A DNA stretch of 64,000 nt from Cryptomeria japonica. Taxonomy: Eukaryota; Streptophyta; Pinopsida; Cupressales; Cupressaceae. Positions 23,201 to 34,028 of the stretch are shown one piece after another; positions within the stretch are counted from its first letter, which is position 1; the number at the start of each line of letters is the position of its first letter. Made by a program: the position numbers and the translations under genes. The stretch is taken from contig NC_081408.1 of the NCBI RefSeq assembly GCF_030272615.1, positions 617,518,476 through 617,582,475 of the forward strand. The letters run 5' to 3'. The notes under the pieces are model-generated. The model saw nothing but the letters and a program-made list of their open reading frames with translations, was not told the DNA's origin and did no database searches.

Positions 23201-24376
23201 TGTTGGATACAATTGTTTAATTGTGTATTGTCTTTGATGTTACACAAATGTCATATCAGTCTACCAAGCTCAGAATGTTCGGCAAGGCAGTTAGACAGAG
23301 TCTACCGAGCTCAGAATGTTCGGCAAGGCAGTTAGACAGAGTCTACCGAGCTCAGAATGTTCGGCAAGGCAGTTAGACAGAGTCTACCGAGTTCAGACGG
23401 TAAGAGAAGCAAGTCACAGAGTCTACCTAGCACTCCAGTATGCTATACCGAGTTCACAGTCTTTACCGAGTTCAGTCGATCTTCGAAGAATATGTGAAGG
23501 AAAGTCAGTCTTTACCGAGTTCACAGTACTTACCGAGTTCAGTTAGTTATCGAAGAATCAGCAGTGTTCACCGAGCATCAGTGAAATGTTTATGCAGCCG
23601 ACCGAAGCAATATTTATTTATTGAAACTTGTATATGTAGCCGACCTATGTAATATTTATTTTAACTTGTAATTGGGCTGACTTGGTAACCTGAATGATAT
23701 ATATAAGAGATCAAGTTACGATTTCGAAGTGTGGAGAAGTATGAAAAGTATGGAAATGTGAAGGAGCAGAAATGTACGAATTCTGATGAAGGATCAGTGA
23801 TATCCTTGAGGTGCAGAAAAGATATATGTGATCAGTAAGGATCTATTGGCTCAGAACAGAGATCTGTATCAACAAGATAAGTTGTATTTAATTCAGATCA
23901 CTTCATTGTTGCTTTCTAACCATTGTAGCAGTGATACTAAAATCTCTTAACAGAGTTGGTCTAACAACCATTCTTGTAAATCCTCTGACAAGGTGACAAT
24001 TCGGTTGAATTGTTCTTAAGACCTTTCACAAGGCCACTCCTAGCAGGGTGATTAAATCCTCTAACAGGGTCACACCTAACAGTGTGTTTTGTAACCTTTA
24101 ACAGGGTTGGCTCCTAACAGGGCTCACTTCAGAAGAGTGAAAATCAGTAACTAGTTACATTGGTGGTTTTCCCAAAATTGGGTTTCCACGTTATATCTAG
24201 TGTTACTTGTGTTCATGTTATTTGTTTTATGCATGTTAATGTTTAATGAACACTGATAAGTTAATTTACCGAGTTTCAGCAGTTTATATTTAAGACATCT
24301 AAGGGACTTGTGGATTTATTTTTGTGGTAACTGATTCACCCCTCCCCTCTCAGTTACTCCATCCATATTTCCAACA
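23201..24376 (+). mobile_element. Solo LTR of a copia-like element, inserted in the leader of E
   Basis: Begins TGTTGGATAC and ends TTTCCAACA, with aaaatt on both sides (23195-23200 and 24377-24382). Near its end 'gattcacccctcccctctcagtta' matches the motif shared by the copia-like LTRs of this window. No internal region is present, which points to LTR-LTR recombination after insertion. A TATA-like gatatatataag lies at 23696-23707. Small frames within it are not genes. Confidence 0.88.
23258..23400 (+). repeat. Tandem repeat in the solo LTR, three 41-bp units plus a partial
   Basis: Units start at 23258, 23299 and 23340 and read agtctaccgagctcagaatg plus 21 further bases ending in gttagacag. 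A degenerate fourth starts at 23381, and looser 'taccgagttcag' phrases continue to about 23570. The units are nearly identical, so the expansion is recent. There are no spacers. Confidence 0.95.
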
Positions 24377-24887
24377 AAAATTAGCCAAAATTCTGGATTT
24401 TAGCAGAAAAATACAGTAAGATCTAGCTCCTGAAATTTTGGAAAAAATGTCGGGGACGATGGCGCTCGGGGTGCACATGGTCCTCACAACTTTTTTCCAA
24501 ATTTTCAGGGATGAAAGATATTGTGATTTTATTGCAAAATCCAAAGTTACAGCCGATTTGGAGGTGTTTTGATTAGTGAAATTATCAGTCAAAGGTTGAA
24601 TCAAGAAGGTCTTAAAAATTAGGGTTTTGACATTTAACCACTTAATTTTCAGAATTAAAGCACAAATATGAATTGACAATTTGCAATAGAAGGGTAGATC
24701 TAAAACAAGCATTAACAATTAAACATTTCACAAGTTTAATTACTTAAAAAAAAAATTTAGGGTTTTTATGCAATCAACCTCTAAAATTTGCAAAAGATCA
24801 AACACGGAAATATAATTAGGAAAGCAAAATTTTCAGATCTAACCATGAATAATCAGAATGAGGATGTTCACGTCAGGTTCACCAAAA

Positions 24888-26167
24888 TGTAAAGCAGAAA
24901 AATCAAACCCTAGTCGTTCTCCCCTCCCCAACTCCAAGGAGAGAGAAGGGAGAGTCACTAGGGTTGATGGTTTTCACTTAGGGGAAACTTTACATTCAAA
25001 AGAGGGGTTGAAACCCACAAGATCCAATCCCACACAATGCAAGATTGGATTCTATATGAGTTTCAAGGGTTAAGACATCAAGGATACCCTCTTTTGTAAA
25101 GAATGTAGATAGAAAGATTGAACTAGGAATGCATGTAAAGTAGGAAAGATTCGCTTATAAACAGAGATAGGGATATGGGATGAAGTTGCGGACCTAGAAT
25201 TAGCAGTAAAATGTCAAGACGGTGTTGTTTTGCAAATTTGAGTGAAAGTTGACGGGATGATGGTGCCTAGCGTGCACACGGTCCTCCGAAAAATCCGTGA
25301 AATGAAGGGGGATCTGTTCATCTCTGCACAAGGATTCCAGATCTTCAATTATAGCCGCGTACCTGCAACCTACACACAGAAAAGAGAGGACAATTGGGGG
25401 GTTAGGGATGAGGGGTTTGCCTTTAGGTCAAACCCCGGTTTTGGAATTAACCAAGAAATGAGAATGTTGTAAATGTAAATGTTTGTAATGTAAACAAGTA
25501 CTGATACCTTGTTGTAAGAATGTTTGTATTCTTACATGCGAAGGTGTAATGTATGTAGTATGTTGTATGTTGTATGTGATCTCCTCTTCAATGGTTGAAT
25601 CCTTGTCTTGAATGCAACACTTAGCCTTGAATGGAGACTTAGAATGCTCAATTGCTTGAAGGAATGCTTGAATGCTTGAATGCTTGAATGTTTGAATATC
25701 GTTTTCGCCTTTTTTCCATCTACCAAAATGGGAGAGGAAATGTAGTTTATATACTTGTCAATTAGGGCTGATAGACTGATTTTCCTAACCTTAGGCTGAC
25801 CAAGAAATATTATTTTCCAATTTGCAAACTTAAAGACCCGAAGCCCCATAAGAGACCGGGCCCAAAATAGGGCCAGGGACCAGGGCGCTGGGCGCCATGG
25901 TCCTGGGGGACCAGGGCACTGGGCGCCATGGTCCTGGGGGACCAGGGCACTGGGCGCCATGGTCCTGGGGGACCAGGGCACTGGGCACCATGGTCCCACC
26001 TCCCGGGACAGCAGGGTGCAAGGAGGATCAGGCTAGGGTGCTGAAAAATGCAGTTTTTGATGTCATGAACAAGTTTCGGGGTCTCCATTCAGGTTCCGTG
26101 TTGCATCGCCATCGTGAAGACCCAAATGCAGTCGAAATTGCAAGTGTCACAATTTTAGGACACTACA
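24888..26167 (-). repeat. 5' LTR of E
   Basis: TGTAAAGCAG to ..GGACACTACA, 1280 bp, nearly the same as the left LTR. It has four copies of the 31-bp unit (starts 25878, 25909, 25940, 25971) where the left LTR has two. On the plus strand 'gttcaccaaaa' precedes it, so the minus-strand primer site reads ttttggtgaacctgacg. I could not assign the tRNA. Confidence 0.95.
25878..25997. repeat. 31-bp tandem repeat in the right LTR of E, four copies
   Basis: Unit gaccagggcactgggcgcca plus tggtcctgggg. The left LTR (18108-18167) has two copies. It is much richer in GC than its surroundings. Confidence 0.95.
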
Positions 26168-26172
26168 GATAC

Positions 26173-26529
26173 CTTAACCAAAAACCTTCACTGCCACTAA
26201 GCAATTATCTTATACAATACATATCATCTACATCAAAATGACCTATAAGATCTCATACATATATGAGTCTTTTACAATATATCAAGTCGGCTTACAAAAG
26301 ATAATTATATTACAATAAACAAAAGTTCATCCCATGTCAGTTTGAGTGCCGATATGCTTTGTTGTTGATGTAATCTAAATGTCGGTGTAAGCGCATGCCA
26401 GTGTCGGTATCTACCAATACATGAAGTTTGTGATGTCGGTGCATGTAGAAACCTATTGCCGGTTGGTTGCCAATTGGTCATCATCAATGAAAACATCAAC
26501 TATTCTCATATGAGTGTAGAATGCCAACA
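26173..26529 (-). repeat. 3' LTR of element D, second part
   Basis: Continues the LTR cut at 17112 and ends ..GTAGAATGCCAACA. A polypurine-tract complement (tgtccccctttgg) follows at 26531, as in the family-A LTRs. So this is the start of the D LTR on the minus strand. Confidence 0.85.
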
Positions 26530-29001
26530 ATGTCCCCCTTTGGCATTGATGGCAACACTCATGAGAAAAATCCAAAATTGTTATCCCAAAACTGAAATCC
26601 AAAAATATGTGCTCCCCCTGAGCAAGTGATCTCCTCTGTACATGCATTTTTCTCTCCACTACTCCCCCTTTGACATCAATGACAAAGGATGTCATAAATA
26701 ATCAAAAGAGTACAAAAATGCTACCTCAAGGTCTGTAACCAGCTGGTTACTATCTGAAAAATGTCCGCCAAAACTAGATTCAAACTCTGCATAAACTTGT
26801 TGCTGTCAGTTAGAGTTGCCTCAGTCTGTTGGATCACACTAATGAGATAGTGCATTTGTTGCTCTGGTGAATTTTCTCCAGGAATTGTTGCCTTAGTTAG
26901 TTCAGCTCTCAAAGTAATCAGACTATCCAACCTCAGACCAAGTTTATTCTTTAGTTCTTGGGCTTTGGACCTTATTCTTTCCTTTTCTTTCTCAAGTTTC
27001 TCCAACTTGTCCTCAAAAACTTCCATTTCCTGCTCAAAAACTAAGATAAATCCTATCATATTATCCACAATGTCATCAATCTCTTTTTGTGTCTTTTTAA
27101 TCTCCTCATCAATGTCCTCTATCAAACAGTGAGTTTTACATGCTTCTCTATATAACTCCTTATACTCCAAAATTGTAGAATTAAGTACTGGTAAAAGTGT
27201 GTCCAAGTGATTGGTACATTTCTTTATAGTGTTCTGAAAGAATGTATTTTTCTCTTTTTCAACTCTCTCCTTAATGGTATCCTCATTCACCTTTTCCAAA
27301 TTTATGACATTATTAGAAATGAATTTGGACAATGTGTCCAATTTACCTAAATAATCATTAATGTGCTCTATCTGACAATTAGGTGCAATCATCTTCAAGA
27401 TAGGTAATGTGCTATCAATTGCCTTAAATTCTAAGGCATTGAAATCTGTTATCCTCTTGATATAATCCAATAGAACCTCTGTTATGTTAGTAGGTCTAAA
27501 TTCACCTGTAGATGTGCTCAGTTCTGCTATGGGTTTCTTCTCAACATATATTTGTCCAATTACCTTCACTATATCCTCTTTATTTCCATCAGATGCTTCC
27601 ACTTTACTTACATTTTATTCTGGTGGATCTGTCTATGTATGTACCTCTACCTTTGATGGTTTCTCAGTTTGATTAAGCACCTCTGCAACTATCAGTTTCC
27701 CAGACTCAACATGAACCTCTGCCTCAGAATATTTCTCAATCTGTACAACTTCTAGTTTCTCTAATTCTGGTTGCCCTGTTTTAGTTGTCTTAACCTTTGT
27801 TGTTTTATCAATTTCCAGTTGCTTAGTTTGTGTCAATATCCCAGTTTCCTGAGATTCAACAACGTGTGTTAGTATCTCAAAGATCTTGTTGTCTTTGACA
27901 TCATCTACCTTAACCTCTGTAGTCTCTTTTTCCACAACAATGTTTATATCTTGTGTATCCACATTCATGGTAAAAAGTGTTTCTGACTCTGGGTTAGTAT
28001 CATCATGAGTTATGCCTTTAGTAGCCATATCTAGTGGATTAACTATATGTATCAGTGATGTTGAAGTTAATGGAGGGGTGTCCTAAGCTGGTGGAGGGAT
28101 GTTATCTGCTATTTTTATAGAAGGTACACCACCTACTTTACCTTTTCCCTTATCTTTCTCATATACCTTGAATGTCTTTTCCACTTTCAATCTATTTCTT
28201 TCCTCTTGCTTTTCCATCAGGCTTACTTGTCGGTGCCCACTAACAAATATTGACCATTTTTCTTCAGATATAATGTCATCTCTCTCTTCCTTGGAGTTTA
28301 CTGGATGTACAGCCAAGAGTGCTTCAACTTTCAACTTCTTATCCAGTTCCATCACAGATAGCCTTTTAGCTTCTAATCTCATGTATAAATCATCAATTAC
28401 TTCTATCAAAACTTTCTTGTAAATATCCAAATGTAGGATAATGCTTTCTTCAATAGTTTGTTTGTCAAAATCCTTAACAGAATTATACCATTTATTTACA
28501 TTTACCAGATTACCTTCCTATGTAATCTCATTCAGTAGATCATCCAGTGTAGACGTAACTGGTGTCTATTTCTTCTTTGGTGTAAGTTTCTTCTACGGTT
28601 CCCTAACTTCATGTTTCTTTTTCCTTAGTGTCCTAGCCTTCTTTGGAGAAGGAGAGGGTAATGATGAGGGTTTTCTCTTCCTCCTTTCAACTCTTTTAAA
28701 CTCAGTCGCCCTACCACTGTCAGTATCAGAAGATGTTACAACCGGTGAAACATGTGCTTTCGGTTGCAGTCCTTTAAGCTCACTAGCTGATATACAACTC
28801 ATATTCATGACATTTTCCTTAATTTCATTGACCTTCTTAAAGGCATCTCTTATAAACTTTTCTCTTCTTTTTCTCCTCTTCTACATAGATACATTACTCT
28901 CAATGGTTTCAAAACTACCAAAGAATTTCTCAGATGGCTCCCTTGGTGCATCAAGTAGATCTTTTGTATATGTCTCCAGAATAGGTAGGTCTACCTCATA
29001 A
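26530..29001 (-). mobile_element. Element D interior, truncated, third family of the ORF2 lineage
   Basis: After the tract at 26531 come further 'ctccccctttg'-type tracts (near 26610 and 26663), as in families A and C, and then the 3' part of a long ORF on the minus strand. The interior stops at 29001 where LTR1 of the A array begins. No primer site or 5' LTR is seen. I infer a relative of A and C from the layout and the similar C-terminal coiled coil. Confidence 0.7.
26721..29001 (-). pseudogene. ORF2 of element D, C-terminal part, broken
   Basis: Read from 29001 leftwards: a basic, Ser/Pro-rich part (KRKPSSLPSPSPKKARTLRK near 28640), a domain with KWYNSVKDFDKQTIEE and VIDDLYMRLEAKRLSVMELD (28490-28330), a Val/Glu/Lys-rich linker (28028-27633), then a 293-codon coiled-coil part from 27602 to the stop at 26721. 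That last part has KKTQKEIDDIVDN, EKLEKEKERIRSKAQELKNK and an end LVLADIFQIVTSWLQTLR. Stops near 28500, 28083 and 27630 break it. Order and style match ORF2 of A and C; direct identity is low, so homology is inferred. Confidence 0.65.
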
Positions 29002-30146
29002 AGATGAATACTAAGAGGGGGGGTGAATTAGTATACCAAAAAATGTTGAATACAAACTCTTGAATAGTTTAACAGATAACCGGTACAACAGATTTACTAA
29101 TAAACCAATTAAAATAATTGCAAACTAGATAGAAAATAAAGCATTCACCCACAAGAGCACAATCACCATAACACAAGAGGTTTTGACGTGGAAACCCAAA
29201 TGGGAAAAACAATGGTGAGAAGAAACTCACAAATAAATATCTACAGAATAGAAACCAGACCGGTTAAGGTCATACAATGTTCTTCACCAGAACATATCAT
29301 GTTAGGAATCTAGATCTCTGTTAGGAGATAAGTCCTGTTAAAGACTACCTTGTGAGAGGATTTCAGATTCATATTTGTGAACCACCTTGTTAGAGGATTT
29401 ACAAAGGCTTTGCTAGGCCTACCCGGTTAAGGGTTTTAGACTTGTTGAAGATATGAGTAATCAACAAGTAAGTTATCTAGATACTAGCACAATATGCTTG
29501 GTTAGATCTAGCTCATTGTTAATGCACATTTAGCATTACTTAAGTCTTCCATATCTCCATCCTTTGTTTCTTCACATAGACCTAATCTTTTCTTCTATGA
29601 TCACACATACAAACCCTCAACAACAACTCATACATGCAAACACTAGATATGATGTCCTTATAAAGGACTCTGATTTCATGTCGGTCCAATAGGATTGGAT
29701 TACAAGTTCCTAGGTATAGTGCATCTAGACATATTTGGTAACACGACACAAAATCACCACCAAAGTGTCAGTGGATGATAACTCATCACAGAAATACCAG
29801 TTGGTAACTCATCATGGAGTAATACCGGTTCATAGATTTTACCGTTTGCCGGTTGACAAAATGAAGACTAGAAAAATGTTAACTACCACTTTGTTCCTTC
29901 GTACCACTTGAGATCATTGAACCGCTTGAGATCATCGAACCGCTTGAGGTCTTCATACCACTTTGGGTCTTCAGTCAGTTTGTGACCAATAAACATCTTC
30001 TACAAAAAACCAATAATCTAACGACTATAATGCATAGTGCTGGTTGGAACAAATACCAATTGAGAATAACTTATACATAAAGAAAGTGTACACAAAGCAA
30101 GTGTGTTTCCATCAATAACAATCACAACATCATCAAAATACCAACA
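29002..30146 (-). repeat. Family-A LTR1 (3' LTR of unit 1)
   Basis: From 'gatgaatactaagaggggggg' to 'aaaataccaaca', 1145 bp. The first T of TGATGAATAC is changed. No primer site lies on its left, but a polypurine-tract complement follows at 30147, so it is a 3' LTR. It holds the repeated 'tgttaggagataagtcctgttaaag' phrases of the family. Confidence 0.9.
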
Positions 30147-30421
30147 ATCTCCCCCTTTGGCATTGATTGCAACACTTAGGAAAATTTTGACATCTAAGTG
30201 TTTTTACAACAAAACTATGCCATAATCAAAATTACTCCCCCTAAGCATATACACTATCCCTTTTGTAGAAATTACAGTGTATACTACTCCCTTAAAGAAA
30301 TAACATGAAAGTATACATAATAATACACCAAAATTTTAAATACTACTCCCCCTTTGCCAATAATGACAAAGTACTACAAAAGAACCCCGGTTTCTCATTA
30401 TCTTTAAAATTGAGTAAATTT
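30147..30421 (-). promoter_or_regulatory. 3' region of A unit 1 with repeated polypurine-type tracts
   Basis: The tract next to the LTR (complement tctccccctttgg, 30148 on) is the likely plus-strand primer. Similar tracts recur at about 30233 (actccccctaag), 30286 (actccctta) and 30344 (actccccctttgcc). The same spacing style appears in units 2 and 3 and in D and C. Confidence 0.7.
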
Positions 30422-33400
30422 TTATGACAATAAGGAATGAAACTTGTCAAAAATAGATTTGAAATCCTGCATAAAAGTCTTCATGGCTAATGACCATGAC
30501 TCAAGTAATGAGGTAGCAACCTCACTTTCCATTTGCATCTGTGATACCTGTTATTCCATGGCATCAATTGTACTCATCTCTTGAGTTACCGTTAAAGCTT
30601 CTAGATTGAGAAAGCACTTCTGAAGAATTTGCAGTCTGGGTAATAAAATTAGTTGTAGCTCCTGCAAATCTCTTGTCCAGTTGCTAATCTCCAATTCTAT
30701 CCTAGTAGACTGAAGCTGATAGTGGTGAACTATTTGCCCATATGTAGTGAAGGAATCATAGGGCGTCTTGAAGTTGCTTATGTATGTCTGCAAATCTGAT
30801 TGCAGTTTATCCTTTTGTGCGAGCACAGCATCCCAAAATAGATGGGGTTGGCTTATTTTTCTCAACAGTAGTTTGGCCTCATCCATAGCATCTCTTATAT
30901 CCTTCTTCTGTTTCTGAAGTTGAGACTGAAGCTCATTCAATTTCTTTACTAAGGCATTGTTTAGTGCCTTCTCATGCTTCTTCTAAGCATTGTACCTAAT
31001 TCTCAACAATGGTACATAGAAGTTTCAGTTTTGACAAAGAGGAATTGGTACTAGGGAGGTTAGTACTTGGAATCAAACTGGTGAGGGTGTCAACCAAAGT
31101 TTGAATGACATCCTGCTCCTTTTTCCTCCTCAATGTTTCCAATCTTTCTTGTGCAAGATTTATGCTTTGCAACAACTCTGATTCATCTGCAGATTGGAGG
31201 TCGATAGGGCTTGTGATGTCAACCGGTTTGGCTTGACCACCGATTGCCTTTAAAGTCTCTACTTGTTTGGCTTTCTCTATTTCCTCCTTCTCTGTGACTC
31301 TTTTCTTTTCTTCTTCTTCTTTCCTTAGTTCTTCCTTCTTCTTATCTTCTTCCTGCTTCTTCTTTTCTTCCTCCTTTCTCTTCTTCTCCTCTTCTTTCCT
31401 CTTCTCCTCTTCTTTCCTCTTCTCCTCTTCTTTCCTCTTCTCCTCTTTCTCTTTCTCTTCCTCTTTCTTTTTCTCTTCTTCTTTCTTCTTTTCCTCTTCT
31501 TTTCTTTTCTCCTCTTCCACTTTCTTTTTCTCTTCCTCTTTCTCTGCTTGCTCCTTATCAGCCTTTTCCTTGTCATGTTTCTCTTTGTCTACTTTTTCCT
31601 TGTCCTGTTTCTCCTTCTTTGTTTCCTGAGTGACATCTTCAACATCCAATGCATCAACATCAATAGTGTCCACCTATTCTGTAACTCTTTCACCTTCAAC
31701 GTCAAATACCTCATCTGGTTTTCCAGTTTCCATTTCCTATTCAGCTTCTCTATTTGCTTGAGCAACTTGGTGCATTTTCACAGTGGCTTTAGTATGGAAG
31801 TGTGTGTCTTTCAGCACTTCAAAAGCTTTTCCTTCCAGTAGAAAGAGTCTTCTTCTTCTCATGAAGAAGAGACCTTTGTACTAGTCCATGATTTCAAACA
31901 ATTTAGATTTTGAAGCATAAGGGAAGTATTCAGCAAAAATATTTTCTCTGATCTCCCGTTCTCTCTCAATGGCAATGCACCATTTATTATCTAAAGAATT
32001 GTATAAAGAATTAGGTGTCTTGGATCTAATTTTTGATGGCGATCAGTCATAAACACATAAATAATTAATGATTTCCTGCTCTACTTCTTCTTTCTCACTA
32101 TCGATAAAATCATCAAAATACTCCAAATTACCAAGCAATTTTCTTTTAATATTCTTAATAGTCCTCTGACAATGTGTCATCGGCTTATAAGAAGAGATGT
32201 CAATATTTACTGGTACTAATGATGTAGGTGCATTACCAATAGTTTTAGCTTTCTTCCTTGTTTGCCTAGTGTTCTTACACTGCACTTCTAGTTCTATATC
32301 CTCAAACTCTGGTGAGTTGCTTTTGGTCTTCTGGTTCCTTTCAAAAACTTTAGCGGGAGCAACTTCAGGTTTCTTTTTAGTAGGTGACCACTTGGTCACT
32401 TTAGGACTTGTTGAGGTAACTGGTGTCGATACCGATGGCGCTGCCTTTCCCTTTTTCACTGTAGGATCTACAACTGGTGTTACCCTCTCTAAGTAGGTGA
32501 CGGTTCTCTTTTTCTTCACATCAAGAAGCGAGGCAAGTAGGATAGAGGCATACCCATCTAACATGTCATACATCACCTCATATCCCATAGGTTGTACTTC
32601 TTCCTTTCTAGGCTCTACCGCTTCAATTATACATTCATCTACTTTTAGGGTAAAGCATATGTCCTCTTCATATTTCTTAACAATATCTCTAGATATCCTC
32701 ATCCTCTGACTCATCTTCCACTTGAATTCATCAAAGTATTTATTCAAAACCTCAGGATATCTGGTTCCCACTGCTTGGAGACTTTCCCTAATTTGTTTAG
32801 TGACCGGTTGGTCAACAGACCATTGAATATCACCAACTCCTGGGAAATAGCCCTGGAAGTAGAAAAATAGGCTGACCAAAAGTTGTCCAAATCTGAACCT
32901 CAGAGAACTGTCTTGTTTGATGGACTTCAAGTTCAGTAGAAGTTGTTTTTGCAAACAGGTACACAAATCAAGTGAGGCATCTTCCTTGATCATTCTGTAT
33001 GCGTCATCCACTACAGCAATAGGGATAAAGTTTATTCGGCTAGCATAAAACACTCTGTAGCCGATCACCATACATGAATACTTAACCAAGTCATCCTTGA
33101 TGGGATTAAAAGTCATTCCCCTTTGGTCGCTCAGAGAACTAGTGAGCTTAGTCATTTTAGTCTTGATGACTTTCCTTAGGGCTGGCACCTCAGCGATGTT
33201 GCAGACACCAGTGACTGCATGAATTGCTTCTAGTATTATGTCATATGTCCTCTCGAGATAAATTTTGTCACCATGTACTTTGCTCAAGATGATGTGGATG
33301 TGTTCTTCAGTGAACTCTTCAGAAAAATAAACAACATAATGTAGTTTCTTCCTCTCTAGGATGCTATATTCTGGTTTAATTTTCTTGTCATCCCCACAAA

Positions 33401-33590
33401 ATAGACCTAGCTAGGAATGAATCACTAGGGATCCTAGGTTTTCCAATTTACAATCAATGTACCCTAAAATATCTTCTTCAATAATGAATCCAAAAGGTAT
33501 TCAGGATGGGGCATTGTATTTCATTTTCCTTTGAATAAATTCAGCTGAGTCCGTAGGTACACCAGAAATGGAGTGCGATGCAGAAGCCAT
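30422..33590 (-). pseudogene. Family-A ORF2, unit 1, broken (about 1056 codons)
   Basis: The start at 33590 reads MASASHSISG. An N-terminal domain of about 450 residues that I do not recognise includes IILSKVHGDKIYLERTYD, VIGYRVFYASRINFIP, RFGQLLVSLFFYFQGYFPG and EVQPMGYEVMYD. A basic Pro/Ser-rich linker follows, then RRRRLFLLEGKAFEV, a Lys/Glu-rich tract (31620-31270) and a C-terminal coiled coil ending at 30422. There is no RT, integrase or protease motif. Stops lie near 33500, 33410, 32043 and 31670, and the frame shifts near 30980. Family C has the same protein in diverged form, so it was probably under selection. Its role is unknown; a structural or RNA-binding partner of ORF1 is one guess. 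Confidence 0.8.
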
Positions 33591-34028
33591 GATTAACAAA
33601 ATTTTTGAAAAATACCTTCAAAATTTCAAAATTAGGGTTTTCCAATGCAGCTCACACCACACCACTTCAGTTACTTGATTACCGCTTAGTGTTCTTTCAC
33701 CGATAGTTTGAAAATATCTCTGGATTCTTCTACAAGATTTGAATTCTCTCTAAATCGCAAGTCAAATCACCTTTTGTCGTTCTGCTCTTGAAAATTTCTT
33801 TGGTCGTAAACTAATAAGTGAAAATGATGTTAAGAATCCCTTTTAAACAAATTCTTCACCTACCATAATAAATGCTCCACCGCTAGGATATAAACCCTAA
33901 TTTTGTCTTTTACCGCTTCGTAAACTTCTACCGATTGATAGGTAACATATATAGGTTTGGGTCTTTACTGATATAAACTAGGAATTTGAAACTTTTCCCC
34001 AATTTGTTCCACTAAGCTTTTCTGAAGC

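Larger units (their letters stand above)
22522..24887 (-). other. Leader of E, interrupted by a solo LTR
   Basis: Noncoding leader between the 5' LTR and the gag start, about 1.2 kb without the solo LTR. Two copies of a motif with core gtgcac (22667-22672 and 24471-24476), flanked by 'gggac.gtggcg' and 'cggtcctc', also occur once in each LTR. Leaders of retroelements carry packaging and dimerisation signals, so this is a candidate cis element. Confidence 0.7.
17113..26167 (-). mobile_element. Element E: gypsy-type gag-protease-only retrotransposon (TR-GAG-like), young
   Basis: Complete minus-strand element with LTRs at 17113-18338 and 24888-26167 and the 5-bp duplication gatac on both sides (17108-17112 and 26168-26172). 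The LTRs are very alike by eye, so insertion is recent. The interior has one intact 1147-codon gag-protease ORF and no reverse transcriptase, RNase H or integrase. Gag-only terminal-repeat elements have been described in plants as TR-GAG; E fits that class and would need enzymes from a relative. It carries an inserted solo LTR at 23201-24376. Confidence 0.93.

Noticed and set aside
23258-23400. CRISPR-like or protein-coding repeat in the solo LTR
   Set aside because: The 41-bp units have no spacers and lie inside an LTR; the frames over them are short and end at random.
31267-31629. Ser/Phe-rich protein on the plus strand (also 52388-52997 and 62692-63041)
   Set aside because: Shadow of the purine-rich Lys/Glu tract of ORF2 on the minus strand.
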